Positions 32,920-45,082 of a stretch of DNA of 64,000 nucleotides are shown here, piece by piece. The notes beneath the pieces are model-generated. The model was not told where the DNA came from and did not search any database. It saw only the letters and a program-made list of their open reading frames with translations. Origin of the DNA: Malus domestica. Taxonomy: Eukaryota; Streptophyta; Magnoliopsida; Rosales; Rosaceae. The stretch covers positions 31,141,001 to 31,205,000 of the forward strand of contig NC_091669.1 of NCBI RefSeq assembly GCF_042453785.1. Direction: 5' to 3'. The number at the start of each line of letters is the position of its first letter. The stretch's first letter is position 1. The position numbers were made by a program, and so were the translations under genes.

Positions 32920-35900
32920 TCATGACGCTTGGAAGAACATGCTGCTCACACCCGCTCGGTATATCTGCAACTCGGATGCGCCTGTTATGCGAATCCGAGT
33001 GTTTGCTGGTGCGAAAAGAACGTCTCCTTCTGTAATTACATCACCTTGAACATTGCTTGCATACATGATTCCCTCCCCGAACGTGACCACAAAAATCGAA
33101 GGCCCCGGGACTGCAGGGAACTCTGCCGATTCTCCCTGCGGGAGTTGACAGCGATCAACCTCAAATTCATCGAAAGGTGGGAGGTACCTTGTCACATAAG
33201 GACCTATTGCAACTCCTTGCAGGATGTCAGGATACCCCTGCAAAAGAAAATATATCAAATTTCGGACATGTATGCGAAATGCAAGGAAACTTCGCACCAA
33301 GCAAGTAGACGTTAAGAGTGAATTCCACGGCGGGGATGCTGTATTTTACCTGCTTGTATGACAGCATTGAACAAAGGGTTTGAACATCCATATGCTTTGG
33401 AGTAAGGCCAGCCCTCACTACATTGTCCGAGGTTGCCATGCACTCAACGCACTCGCCAAATATGTAAGCGTGAGGTTCATTAGCTCCGATGTACAGCGCT
33501 TCGCCCGGATTAAGCTTCACATGGTTCAAGAAGAAGGCAGATATAACACCCACATCAGTTGGATATTGCTTTACCAACTGCAACACCAACTGTTCCTTCT
33601 CTGTCAAAAGCCTCGCCTGCCAAAAGAGCGAAAACAGTTACAGAAACTCAGAATGATCATAGCAGGATCTTCAATCAGATCATCCTACGGGCGAGAACTT
33701 GCCCTTAAACGTAATTTGACAGTTACATTGAAGAAAAACGCATCGACCAACCTGACTTTCGGCGTGTAAACGATCTTTCATTTTAGTAATTACTGTGGTT
33801 ATCATCTCTTTGCTAGCTAACATGAGGTGGGTGAAAAGTGAACGCAGAGCAGACTTTACTTTCTCCTCCTCATCTAGATCAGTGATTCCGGATACTTTTT
33901 TTGCTTCTTCACTGCCAACCAGTTCTTCAATCTCAGGGACATTATCAAGCACAACTTTGAGTTCCTGTAAACAAAATACGAAAATTGTAATTACACTTGT
34001 AAATTATAAGTAATTATAATTAGTTGGTATTGCCACAGAGATCCCAGCAGAGAAGGCAATATTCCTTTAGAGGATAAACAAATGGGAAGAAGAAAGTAAC
34101 ACTACACCTGCTATTGACCTCAATTATTAAATATAATCTAAGTTTAATTAAAGAAATAGCAGTCAAAACGTCCACTATGATGGAATCCAATATTATGGTA
34201 GTGGAATTCTTAGTTGCATTATGATTTGAAGGTTTAATTTATTTAACGAGCGTCAGAGAGTATGCCAGCAAATGTATCAGTTTTGTCATTTGTGCGTAAA
34301 AATATTTAGTAATATGATTGTTTAGATTTGCTAACATATTCTTTAATATATAGATAATGTCCACAAAATAGTATGGGCTCCCTTACCGTAAAACCTCAAT
34401 AAATGAATGTTCAATAAAATAATAACCTCAATTAAATAATAAAATCTTTTGATCCCAACTCGACTCTAAACTACATATTAATAAAATACTCATTGTCAAC
34501 CAAAATTCTATGAAATTATCAGTTTAACCATTTAATTAAAATGAAATATGAAAAAGAAATATGGGCAAAAATTTAATTTCACAACCAAAATTTTGCTTTT
34601 TTTTTTCAAAATCTAACCTACATGTAATTCTGACATATCTCTAATTAAAAACTATAAAAAAATAAAAAAATAAAGCCTCTCCCCAACTATCACCCTCTTC
34701 GTCTCTCCTCCTACTTCAAAAACAAATTACTGTATTAAGATAATACTCTTGCTAAATGCATAAGATAATAATTTCTCGTAATATATATATATACTTAGAA
34801 ATCGTTTACTTAACAACTTCTATTTTCTTAATCCAGCTCTTTTTTCAAAATATGATTCTTAAAAGAAAAATAAACAAAAAATAAAATTCTTTATAAATAA
34901 ATAATTATTCATTTATCGATAAATTAATAAATTATTTATTTATCAATATAATAATAACTTCTTTCAAATAATAATTTTTTTAGGCCTCAAATTATTCATT
35001 TATAAAGTTTTATTGTATATTAACGAGTGTGTGATTCTAATATTGTTAATTGTTTTTACCAATTAAAGCGAAAATGGTTTGATTCCTAAACAGTTGGAAG
35101 GAGAAAAAGTAATTTTTCAACTCATTTGGCATTATATCATTCTCTGCCCTAATAGTCCTCAATAATTCTAATTTTGACCAGGTAAAGGGCCAATTATTCA
35201 ATGGACCCCATGCAGGATTCCAACTAGTTTTGTTTATTATTTTTGTAAATCACGTAACATGACAGTTGATGGTTAGACTTTTTCTTTAAATTATTGAAAA
35301 ATAAGTTTAATAATCAAACGTCACACTATATGATTTACAAAATACAATTTAAAAATTAATCACCCTAACATTTCTTTTGTTTAATATCAAAATAAACAAA
35401 ACAAAAGGAGGCACGGAAACATTCAAAAGTGTTAATGATTGTCATGAAAAGACTCAGCGACCAAACAAGTCAAGCCGACCCAATGTTTTGGGAAATTATG
35501 TATCCCAGATATATCCCCTATTAGCATCTCTCATCATTCGCTCATGCTCAGAAAAATGCTAAGACAGCTTGTGTTTAGAGAGATGTTAAGACGGGAATAT
35601 ACAGTCAATTATATGTTAGAGTCTGTTAGTTAAAAACTATCTTCAGATTCTTATCATATTTCGAAATTAAATCAACACGAATCAAACCTGAAATTAATAA
35701 AAACATGAAAATCATTACCTTAAGATTGATAAAACCACAAAGAGCCTCGAAGTGTGTAGTAGCAAGGGCCATCTCAGGCTTGTGATTGGCATCCTTGTAA
35801 ACATTTGGCATCAACTTGTGCAAAATCTTGGCCAAATCCTTATCTGGGTGTGCCTGTATTGACAATGCCTTTCCCACAGAAAGCACCTGAAAACCACGAT

Positions 35901-36393
35901 AAACACACAAACACCAAACAAAGAAAACTCCACACCAGAGTCCACACCCCCAATTTTTGGAACAAACACAATCCCAAAAAAATTAAAAATTAAAAATTAA
36001 AAAAAAAATTAAGGGAAAAAAATGGAGTACCTTGAACAGAAAAGGGAGGTCAGAGCCCCACTTTTGGATCACCTTCTCACCAAGCACATTTGGGTTTTTG
36101 GAAATCCAATCTTTGAGAGATATAATCTGAGACCCAATTGGGAAAAACCCATTATTCTCATCCGAATTCCGAATCAAAAAAGAAGGTCCAGACTCATGGG
36201 TTCCCATCCAAAATTCAGCATATGATTTTTGTGGGTTAATCCCAGAACCAGAGTTGAAAGCAGAGAGCCTGGCCACTTGGGAATCTTGACCCCTCTTCCC
36301 CCAATCGTAGTTTTGGATGGAGCATCTCAGCCGCTGAATCAAACCCGCCCTCTGGTTTTGGTTCTTCATTGACTTCTTGCCGACGGAGTCCAT
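32920..36393 (-). CDS. Mannose-6-phosphate isomerase (type I)
   Basis: Zn-dependent cytosolic enzyme interconverting mannose-6-phosphate and fructose-6-phosphate, which feeds GDP-mannose, cell-wall and ascorbate synthesis. Five exons on -, 36393-36031, 35886-35719, 33964-33752, 33616-33350 and 33237-32920, join in phase 0 to 442 residues, the usual plant length. The N-terminal block has [14 protein letters not shown] and [14 protein letters not shown]. Metal ligands by homology are Gln132 and His134 (IQAHPDK), Glu159 (HKPEMALA) and His297 ([19 protein letters not shown]). The catalytic Arg is in [10 protein letters not shown], about residue 316. The C-terminal jelly-roll part ([25 protein letters not shown]) is complete. 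A TATA-like TATAAA on - lies near 36585. Intron 2 (1.75 kb) contains an Emigrant-like element. By position next to ABA4 it should be the counterpart of Arabidopsis PMI2/DIN9, which is dark-inducible; that assignment is inferred from gene order. Confidence 0.95.
34386..35015. mobile_element. Emigrant-like (Tc1/mariner) element in isomerase intron 2
   Basis: The left terminus CCGTAAAACCTCAATAAATG and the reverse of the right terminus CAATAAAACTTTATAAATGA are inverted repeats close to the Emigrant type, flanked by TA on each side (34384-34385 and 35016-35017). The interior is AT-rich with further inverted copies of CAATAATAACTTCTTTCAAA-like text. No transposase is seen. Confidence 0.6.
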
Positions 36394-36670
36394 GAATGAT
36401 TGGACAATTCAGTCGAGTTGTTATAATAAAACTGCTATCGTTTCGCCTCGGTAAAGAAGAGGGAAAAAGGGAAAACAGAGTGTGCGAATGAAGGCTAAGA
36501 GAAGGAAATGGAATGGGAATGAGATGCGCATTAGATGGTGGTGGCCATGAGGGAGGGATTTGAAGAAGAAGTTGCTGCTTTTATAAGTGTTTGAAAGGGA
36601 AGAGAGAGAGAGGGAGGGAAATTACTTAGAGAGAGAGAGAGTGAAGGGGAAGTTAAGAGAAAGAGATAGA
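36394..36670 (-). promoter_or_regulatory. Isomerase promoter region with a GA-rich leader
   Basis: Upstream of the - strand ATG lies a TATAAA (36580-36585 on -). Beyond it is a GAGAGAG-rich tract at about 36601-36665 (CT-rich on the coding strand), a common plant core-promoter feature. The first 150 bp act as leader. Confidence 0.5.
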
Positions 36671-38110
36671 GAAGGAAAGTGGCAGTGGGGCCTACACTGC
36701 CATAAGTCTCATGACTTTACCCACAAAAAGTGTTTCCAGTTCTCCTCTCCCTTACCATGTCATTCTTTCCCTGTCAGATTAAATACTTGTTGCTTTCTGC
36801 GGTTGCAGGAAACTTCCTACACTACTTTTTTCTCACCATATTTAACCGTCAATCACTCGTTTAATAGTACTTATTTACTTATAAATGGGGTATTAAGTTC
36901 GACGCTTATTGATATCAACTTATTTTAATAATTTGGACGAAGTTTAACATGCTTAATGTAAAATATACACTTGTTTTGTAAAAGTAGTTTTTATTATTTT
37001 TTAAAACAATTACACAGTTTTGGTTTAGATCGAGGAATAGTTGTTGTATTTGGCTTTTGTCAATTACATGTATTTGACGGGAAAAACTATTTTATTATGT
37101 TCTGTTATGTACTGCAATACAATGTATCAATGAAATTTCCATATTTATCATTATTTAGAATGAATTTTAGATGTGCTGGTGGCGATCTATGGGAATATGT
37201 TGTTGGAGGAATACATTGCGTTTATATATGGTAAAAAAGAATGATTTTGTATAATATTCATTAGATTTTTCCTTATAAAAAAAATCGATTAATTGATAAA
37301 GTTTAACAATACAACAAGTATGCGTGCAAGAATAAAACGCTATTGGTAATGATCTTGTTATAGTAAAGAGTGACAAAAATCATTCAATGTACCAAACATG
37401 GTAACGATCTTGCTATAGTAAAGAGCTACCTTGATACCTCCATTGGAAAATTGCCAAAATAGTGTTGTCTTTTCAAAATAAATAGTAATATCAAGATATT
37501 TTGTTTTACAAAAATCAGAATATTCCAAAATTTGTCCGAATTAGATTTCTCGAGTCTCCTTCGATATTAATATTGTCAAAACTCATTCATACTATCCAAT
37601 GTAACATAAATTCGTCAAAGAGTCATAACTTCAGCTTGTAACACAAAAGTGTAACCAATCAAAAATAGATCGGACATTAAATTTAACAACTTTATTTTAG
37701 TTGTAACAAACAAAAGAATTTTCATTATCAATATTAAGGAGAAGAAACTAGGATGAGATTTAAGAAGGTGGAATGTGATTGATAGTTTTGATGACGTCTA
37801 AGGTTGGTGGTGGATGGTAGGTAGGTATGAGAAAAAAAAAAGGGTAGGGAGAAAGCCACGTTAAATACGATGACATATTTAGCTTACGGCCAGTATTCCA
37901 ACGGAGGGCGTCAAATCATACAACCCCAATTTCGACAAAACAGCAAAAACCCTAGGACTTCCTGCACGACGAATGCGAAACCAAGAACGCCGTTATGGAA
38001 GCAAATCGTCGGTGGATTTCTATGTTGAGATACTGGGCCCCACGTCATAATATGCTTTACAATGATTGATAAACACCCATATGTTACTCGTGGCCTTTTT
38101 ATGCACGCAT
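36671..38110. other. Intergenic AT-rich DNA
   Basis: No gene recognised. A 26-bp near-repeat GGTAATGATCTTGTTATAGT... occurs at 37345-37370 and 37400-37425, 55 bp apart. Confidence 0.5.
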
Positions 38111-38201
38111 ATTTTTCATACTATATTTGTACTAGCTTTCTAATATATGTATGATCAACTAACATATATTAGAAAGATAATACAAATGTAGTATGAAAAA
38201 T
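38111..38201. repeat. Near-perfect 40-bp-arm hairpin
   Basis: Arms 38111-38150 and 38162-38201 pair at 37 of 40 positions around an 11-base loop. The left arm starts ATTTTTCATACTATATTTG. It is the size and shape of a small MITE or a hairpin small-RNA precursor. No target duplication was identified. Confidence 0.75.
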
Positions 38202-38227
38202 GAGAGACTATTTTTTAGACAGCATTT

Positions 38228-38402
38228 TTGTTTATCATTCTCAAGTGGTGATAATGCTCATTCTACTTGTTATCACTAAATGATTTTTAAATTTGAGATT
38301 TGTGTCTATCATTACACATGTCTTGAAATTTAAACTCATTCAATAGAAATAAATAGAATGTGAGCATCACCGTTACTTGAGGGTGCTGAGCAAGAATATT
38401 CT
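38228..38402. mobile_element. MITE-like inverted repeat
   Basis: ATTCTCAAGTGGTGATAATG near 38237 pairs with the opposite strand of the text at about 38354-38397 (ATTCTTGCTCAGCACCCTCA...). The arms are imperfect. No coding content. Confidence 0.5.
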
Positions 38403-38539
38403 CATTTCTATGACTATTTTATAAACTTGATATAGCAGTTGATGATTAGACTCATTTTTTAATGATTTTAGGAAGAAGTATAACTATTAGCCGCCACATC
38501 AAAAGATGGTCTCTCTAGCATGCTAACATTTATAGAGAA

Positions 38540-38718
38540 GAGTAATGCTAACAATCATCTCGCTTACTTTTTCATTTCAACCTTCTCATTTCTCTTCCTG
38601 TCACATGTACTTCACTAGCACTCAAATTAATTTTGCATGCTAGTGAAAAAAACGTGGCAAGAGTAAAACTAAGAAGGTTGAAATGAGAAGGTAAGTACAT
38701 AGATTTCTAACACTCCCC
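38540..38718. mobile_element. MITE-like inverted repeat
   Basis: The left arm GAGTAATGCTAACAATCATC ... CATTTCAACCTTCTCATTT is mirrored by the right arm (GGAGTGTTAGAAATC ... CTTCTCATTTCAACCTTCTT on -). The length is about 180 bp and it is non-coding. Confidence 0.6.
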
Positions 38719-39340
38719 AACATTATAAATGGAGAAAGATTACATGACATGAGTTTACTATCACGGTGACGCCTCGTGCTAAAAAAAGAAAAAAGATGTG
38801 TAGTTTATGTATTACGTCATTTTCATTGATAAGAGGTGTCACTTGATAGTGTATTCGTATCATGTAAGTTATTCTCATATAAACGATTTTTTTAGATTAA
38901 AACACAAATGAATAAAAGCTTGACTTCCTTTTAATTTTCTTGAGATTTTCTTTTCTGAGATTTTAAAAGGAAGCCGTGATCTCTGTCATGTGAATTGTAT
39001 AGTCACGTGGCGTGCTTTTACGTTTCTACGTCAAAGCAGTTGGGCACCATTGCTCCCTTTCTTTTTGGTCCAAACTTTGGCTCCACTTGTTGCGTTTTGA
39101 ACGGGAATCGCATGAACTTTGTCTCTGATGTCGTATTGGGCAAGTTGGAATTTAATTGGGGTTGGCCATTTATCTGGCCAATTGGGCCTAACCAACAACA
39201 AGAATTAAAAATCGAATGTCCATTTTAACAAAAAAAATGTTGACTTATGTTCAAAAGGTGGTTGTTTTTGGGAATACAAACTATTGGTAGAGGACGAGTC
39301 GAAACTTTATAATGACTGGTTTTTTTTCAAGATTAAATCT
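38719..39340. other. Intergenic DNA
   Basis: No gene recognised; a short open frame at 38995-39228 has no family features. Confidence 0.4.
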
Positions 39341-39494
39341 TCTGTATTTATTTTTGTGTGGTATTTATGTGATCTCTATTATTGATTGACATGTGTTAAG
39401 TTTTTGACAAAAAAGTTAAAATGGTTAAGTTTATTAATATGTGTCAATCAATGATAGATGTCACAGAGAGATCACACACAAAATGAATGCAAAA
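39341..39494. mobile_element. MITE-like inverted repeat
   Basis: Left-arm words TTTTGTGTGGTATTTATGTG and ATTGATTGACATGTGTTAAG pair with the right arm (TTTTGTGTGTGATCTCTCTG and ATTGATTGACACATATTAAT on -). The length is about 155 bp and it is non-coding. Confidence 0.6.
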
Positions 39495-39574
39495 TATATG
39501 AACGGTATAACTGTGACTTCTACATCTACGCGTAAATGAGTCTCACCATGTTATGGTATAAAATTTTCTGAGGG

Positions 39575-40560
39575 CAAACGATGGCAAATTTAATTGAGAA
39601 ATAAAGCATTACAATCAGTAAGGGGAACATCATGGATAGTATATGAGAAATTTTCAAACCAAAAACTCATGATCAGAGAACAAAGCCAACTTGGCCAATC
39701 AGTCAGTTGCAAATGAGCAAAACCAACTTTGACATCCTCGCCATTAAGAATCAAGGGAGAAGAAGTGATATTACTACTTTAAGCTACACCGAAGGGGATG
39801 AAAAGAGTTTAAAGATGGGATGCAATGGTTGAATAGGAAAGCCCTATTTACCACTCGCGTCCACATTCACTTTCAAACAAGTTGCAGAGGCGGCGTCCAG
39901 ATAGTAGGGGAGGATGAATGCTAGGTTTTGTCGGTAGGTTGGACTTGAAAAAAATATTTTGCAGACGAAGGTTGGCAGCTTTACGAAGATCAGCTAGGTC
40001 GTCACATTTGCCCTCCCACAAGGAATTTTTAGCAGTCCAGAGGAAGTGGACAATCATCATCAAAGCATCCATAAGGCCAATCACTAGCAACCTGGAGCAA
40101 CAAATCTTGTATGGAAAATGCGAGGAAATTATAAGACTTAATTTGAAGGGAGGATGAAAAAGGACGTGTTTAGTAAATGGGCATTAATCCTTGAGCACAT
40201 GCAACATGTCTCTGGAGAGGAGTTACAGAAAATACAACAATCATCCACGACCACGCCTTTCTTCGCTAAATTTGCTCGGGTTAGAAGAATATCCGAGCAA
40301 ACTTTCTACATACAGACTTTGACCTTGCCAAGATCATTCACACGCCAGGTTAGGTTGCTCGCCATATACTAGAGATAGAGCCTAACAAAATGGAAGAAGC
40401 ACCAACAAAATTCAACCCATTCACCACTTTGTAAGCACTATCAACATAAAATAAGCATTTCGAATCAAAATGCCAAATTAACATGCCCGCCAACCTACTC
40501 GCAAGTAACACAGTGATCTGGATGATGCATGGAACAAGCCTTTTTGACTATGCTGCAGAA
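39575..40560 (-). mobile_element. L1-type LINE, decayed 3' portion (zf-RVT and RNase H)
   Basis: The - strand shows, in order, a linker to the zinc knuckle (LIWHFDSKCLFYVDSAYKVV at about 40.45 kb), a zf-RVT-like block (TRANLAKKGVVVDDCCIFC at about 40.27 kb), RNase H-like text (HFLWTAKNSLWEGKCDDLADL at about 40.02 kb) and a tail (VGFAHLQLTDWPSWLCSL, SYTIHDVPLTDC at about 39.65 kb). This is the layout of the C-terminus of plant L1 LINE ORF2. The frame is broken by several stops and shifts and no reverse transcriptase core remains upstream, so it is an old 5'-truncated copy. Confidence 0.7.
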
Positions 40561-43500
40561 TCACAAAGTCACCAACCTACTCGTCAGACAACAGTGATAT
40601 CTCAAGTGTGAGATTACTTTCATTATTGCAACTAAAGTTAACTCTTGACATGTAAGTAAAACTCTATACAAGAACTTGATCGCGTTCATTGTACACAATC
40701 TTTTTTTTATGCACATACACACTTGTCTTAGTGTTCCTACATTGATGGATCGGTATGAGTGGATATATATTGTGTATTTTTATATATCCACTCCATATAT
40801 CTCACAAATCGGGAACAATTTTTTAATAATCACATAAAGGACAAGGTCTCTACAATCTAACTTATTTAGATTTCTCTTAACCCTTTAGGATACCTCTTTC
40901 TTATGTTTATAAATTTGTTATCCATGACCTAATATTTAGGATTATTTGGTAATCCTATAATTAGTGGTCTTGCTCAAATGATTTGTTTATGGACTAATAT
41001 CGTCCTAAAACTTTATCATCTCTATGATTGATTTTTAGGGCATACATCCAATGTGCGTGTGGGTAAAAATCATAGTTCTTTATCTAACCAGGCAATCCAC
41101 TAAGAGAAATTAAACATCCAATCAAGGAATTCTCAGCCAAACTCAATTACCTAGATCTGTCTAAGCAGCAATTTGATACCACTATGCAACCTTCGATTTC
41201 TTCTCATCAACACTCAGTTCATTCCTCACAAGCACAACACTTTATCAACTCGAATCTTCATCTTGCGCTACGAATTCCTCATATGAAACAATGAATGATA
41301 AAGAAATGCAACTATGGATTTAAGATTAGATTTAATTTCTTCAAGAAACACATTCAATCTTGAATAAACCATATTAAATTAATTCACTCATACGTGAATG
41401 GTTGATTTGATTTAATTAGAAAAAAAAAAGCTTTGATTGAATTTTTTTAGTGCAAAAACCATGATTATCTGACACAATCTACAAGAAACTGTATAGCAAG
41501 ATAATAAGAATTATAAGATATTACCTGACAACATCTAAGCAAATAGACATATATCATGACGTAATGCTTCAAATGTTTTAAACATGACAGATTCAAAACA
41601 TAAGCTGAAAACCCTAGTTTTGTAAGTCGATTACAACACAGAAGCATGCAGATTTTGATGTCGATTTTTAACCTGATTAAGTTTCAATTGTATAACTAAG
41701 GCTATGATACTAATCCTTATTAGTTCATACACGTTAAAAAACAAACTGATAACTAACCCGAGATAGTCAGAACAGTCATAGCAGTCATAGCAGTTGAGTT
41801 GAGTAGAGAAACCTTCACATTCAAATAAAGTGTTAATCACAAGAGATGAGAAAGATCTATTAGGGCTTAGGGTTTATACCGGAAAAAGAAGTGTGAGAGT
41901 CTATTGTATGTTATAGTTTTCCGAGAAAAGGAAGAGCAAAAGGAACGTAAGAGGCAGCAAAAATGAAGGAGCAATGCTTCAAACTCCCTCGCAGGCCCCC
42001 AACATTCCCATACTTGACGTTGATCGAACAAAGTATTGACATGGAATATTGGAAGCCCTTGAGGGAAGTTGAAACCTTCTCCTATAAACTCAATCTCATC
42101 AACTTCATTAATTTCCATTTGACACCAAACCTTCACTTCATGGGTTTATATATTACTGATAAGTCTGAAGTTGCTTCTGAAAAATTAAAAGCTGACAATC
42201 GAATCCAATCTTTAACGAATATATATAGCTAGCTAGGTTTCTTTCTTTCTGTTGTATCAAATCTCAATCGCAAATAGTTGCAGCAAAACAGGCAAAAATT
42301 TACACCTTTGGCTTCGCGACAGATCATGGATATTGACTTCTTTTAAATCACTGTAGTCAAAATTGTTTGTTTGGAGAATAAAGGTCGACTCATTCCCTCT
42401 CCCAAGGGTCATGGGAATTTCTTCTGTATACGTGCACACACAGTTAGGGAATGCTGTTTAATTTGCCCATGTGAATCAATCCAAATTAAATGAAATAATT
42501 AGAGACCTGAAAAACACAATAAAAAGGAGATAATTGCGGCTTTCTCATCCACCTACGCATGTTTGGAATCCATGAAATAATTTCATATGGTTTAGTTTTA
42601 ACCTTTAACTGATGAAGAATAAAGGTACTAAACCGAGGAAGAAACATTATGAAAAGCCAATACAAGGCACTTGCTTTTGTTATATTGATTCTTTACATTG
42701 GTGTAGATCAAACTTGAAAGTAGGTGAATGATTTTATTTTGAGGGGACCGGAAGGGCATTATAGATGAAAGAAATTTATTCGATCTAATCTTACCATTTT
42801 GGGAATTAGAATGAAGTAACTCAGTAGTTGGAAACAATTTTTTCATTTTTTCCTTCAACACACCTTGAATATAATGAATTATCGAATCCAATCTGAGACA
42901 CCCTATATATCCATTAAGAGTCCCTTATGTTGTCCCACCCCCTTTACATCCAAATGGGTATTCATTCGACTAGTGAAGAGATGATAATCAAATGCACTAA
43001 ATATTCGTAATGCACAAAGTTTTGATTTTATATGAATTTAGTTCATGATCACCTTTTAGAGCTTCTAATTCGATATGCAGGCCAGTTGTAGAGCAGCGTG
43101 TGATTGTAATCCATAAAGAGGGGATCGATAGAGAGATTACAAATACATCGAAAATTATAATGTATTGTGCTTGTTTCGTTTGAAAAATAATGAGTTAGAT
43201 TTTTTTGAGATGATTTTACGTGTGAAATAAAAATTCACTACTATGACAATAGATAACATATTTATGATGAATAGTCAATTTGTTTGATTTATATTAAAAG
43301 TTAAGCAACTTTTAAATTAAATGAACTTTTGTAAAGACGATATTTATATTCTGCATGATGTATGGTAAAATGATCCATCGTCATCATGAGAAATAGCTCC
43401 TTCTATGTGAGGAGCCAAGTAGCGTCGCTAGTTAAATCCTTTGACGCGTTCATATTGGCGTACACTTTGGTTGGGATATAAGAATACAAGAATACAATCA

Positions 43501-43876
43501 TAAATAGGATACAATAATAACTCCTAAACCTAAGAAGGAACAGTTTCCTTGGATGGCAAGGCTCCTTGTCTAACATATTCTTCTAGTATTTTTGCTTGTG
43601 TCCATTCTGATGCCTTTGTTCCTCCATGACCTTTTTATACACAATCGTTTATTTGTTTGGCTCTTATATGGAAGATAACTTTTTGTTGCTTTTACATTTA
43701 TCTAAAATGGCTTGTCTTCCTTAATTTTGGTGTGGCAGGCGGTTCCAGCTTCTTTGCTCTTGAATTTTCTTGGTTTGTTTGGCTCCAATTTTCCGAATGT
43801 GCATTTTGTTTACAAGTTTGTCTTACTTTTTTAATTTATGAATCCTCTAAACAACCGTAGTTTTTTTTTTTCATTC
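40561..43876. other. Long intergenic stretch
   Basis: 3.3 kb of AT-rich DNA. Open frames on both strands at 41867-42232 overlap each other and match nothing I know. I see no splice-supported gene. Confidence 0.5.
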
Positions 43877-43892
43877 AATAAAACTCTCTCAT

Positions 43893-43949
43893 TCACCTCT
43901 CCCAGACCCTGCGTAAAGCGGGAGCCTTGTGCACTGGGTACAACCTTTT
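43893..43949 (+). mobile_element. 5'-truncated SINE fragment with target duplication
   Basis: CACCTCTCCCAGACCCTGCG to GGGTACAACCTTTT is the 3' end of the same SINE family as 29439-29604. It is flanked by a perfect 16-bp duplication, aataaaactctctcat (43877-43892 and 43950-43965), so it is a genuine separate 57-bp insertion. Confidence 0.9.
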
Positions 43950-43965
43950 AATAAAACTCTCTCAT

Positions 43966-45082
43966 ACTGTAAAGTAAAAATATGGCAATAAAAGTCAACT
44001 TGCTAGTGGCCAGTTTTATCTAAAGCAGTTAACCTAATTATGCTCCACTTGCAAGGTCAACTCACTAGATAGTAGAGAGCATCTGAGAGTAATCGAAAGG
44101 CTTGTAAAGGGATGACCAATATAATTATTGGAATTCTTGGAGAGCCGATTAGATATCACATGGCTCAATTGATTGACATGTTCACTGTAATTTGTTTAAT
44201 TAATGTCATTCACTAGTACTTGGAACGGGGATTCAGTCCGTCACATCAACCGTAATTTGAGACTCATTTGTATAAGAAAGGCAGTTATCATGTTGTCAAT
44301 AAATCTAACCTTTTTTTTACCATTCCAATGATTCTCCAACGTCTAAGCATTGGCCAAACCAATTTCAAAAAAAAAAAAAAAAAAATGATGGGTTGGAACA
44401 AACCAATTTCAAAAAAAAGACGGTCTATATTTTTAGGGTATAAAAACTTTACATCAATATGTTTAAATCTTTGTTATGAGTGTAAAACACCAGTATAAAC
44501 TTTACAACAACCATCAGAGTGTAATAGTAACCCACAATGAAAGGGTTGAAAGAATCAGTTGTGGCTAAAATGCCATGAAGCTAACTACTCATCAAGGGAG
44601 AGTGGAAAAAATAAGTGAGAGCTGACTCTCCGGGCGGATATGAGACGACTGATCCAAAATCTCCTGGACCTGAAAATTGTAGAGCAGTAGAGATGTTGGG
44701 AAAAATCTACCTTTTAATTATAATTCGTCTAGGAACATGTTTCCCAACGATTCATCCAGCCTTCTGTTAAAAATATCACATATGCATATACATATGCAGC
44801 TTTCCACAAAGAACTCCATTCCATTGTCTTGGGGGTCTGCTGTTGGCTTCTCTAAATGTTTGTTAGAATAGGATTTTCTTCTATGTTTATCGTTAAACTA
44901 ATGACGGAATTCTTTTTATTTCTTATGTATTTATACATATACAAGAAAAAGAATGCCTTTGTTATTTCTGATTTGTTTCGGTGTAAATTCTAATGTATGA
45001 CTTTGTACCTTCATTATGTATAAAATAAATCTACTCAAATATACACATGTAAAATCAATTCCGTGAAGAAGGAGACTGTACC
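43966..45082. other. Intergenic DNA and 3' flank of the M50B-like gene
   Basis: No gene recognised. A poly-A tract at 44368-44386 separates two copies of AACCAATTTCAAAAAAA. The right end includes the 3' UTR of the next gene. Confidence 0.5.

Noticed and set aside
41867-42232. Overlapping 89-codon frames on both strands
   Set aside because: No family features, no splice support, no promoter; probably chance.
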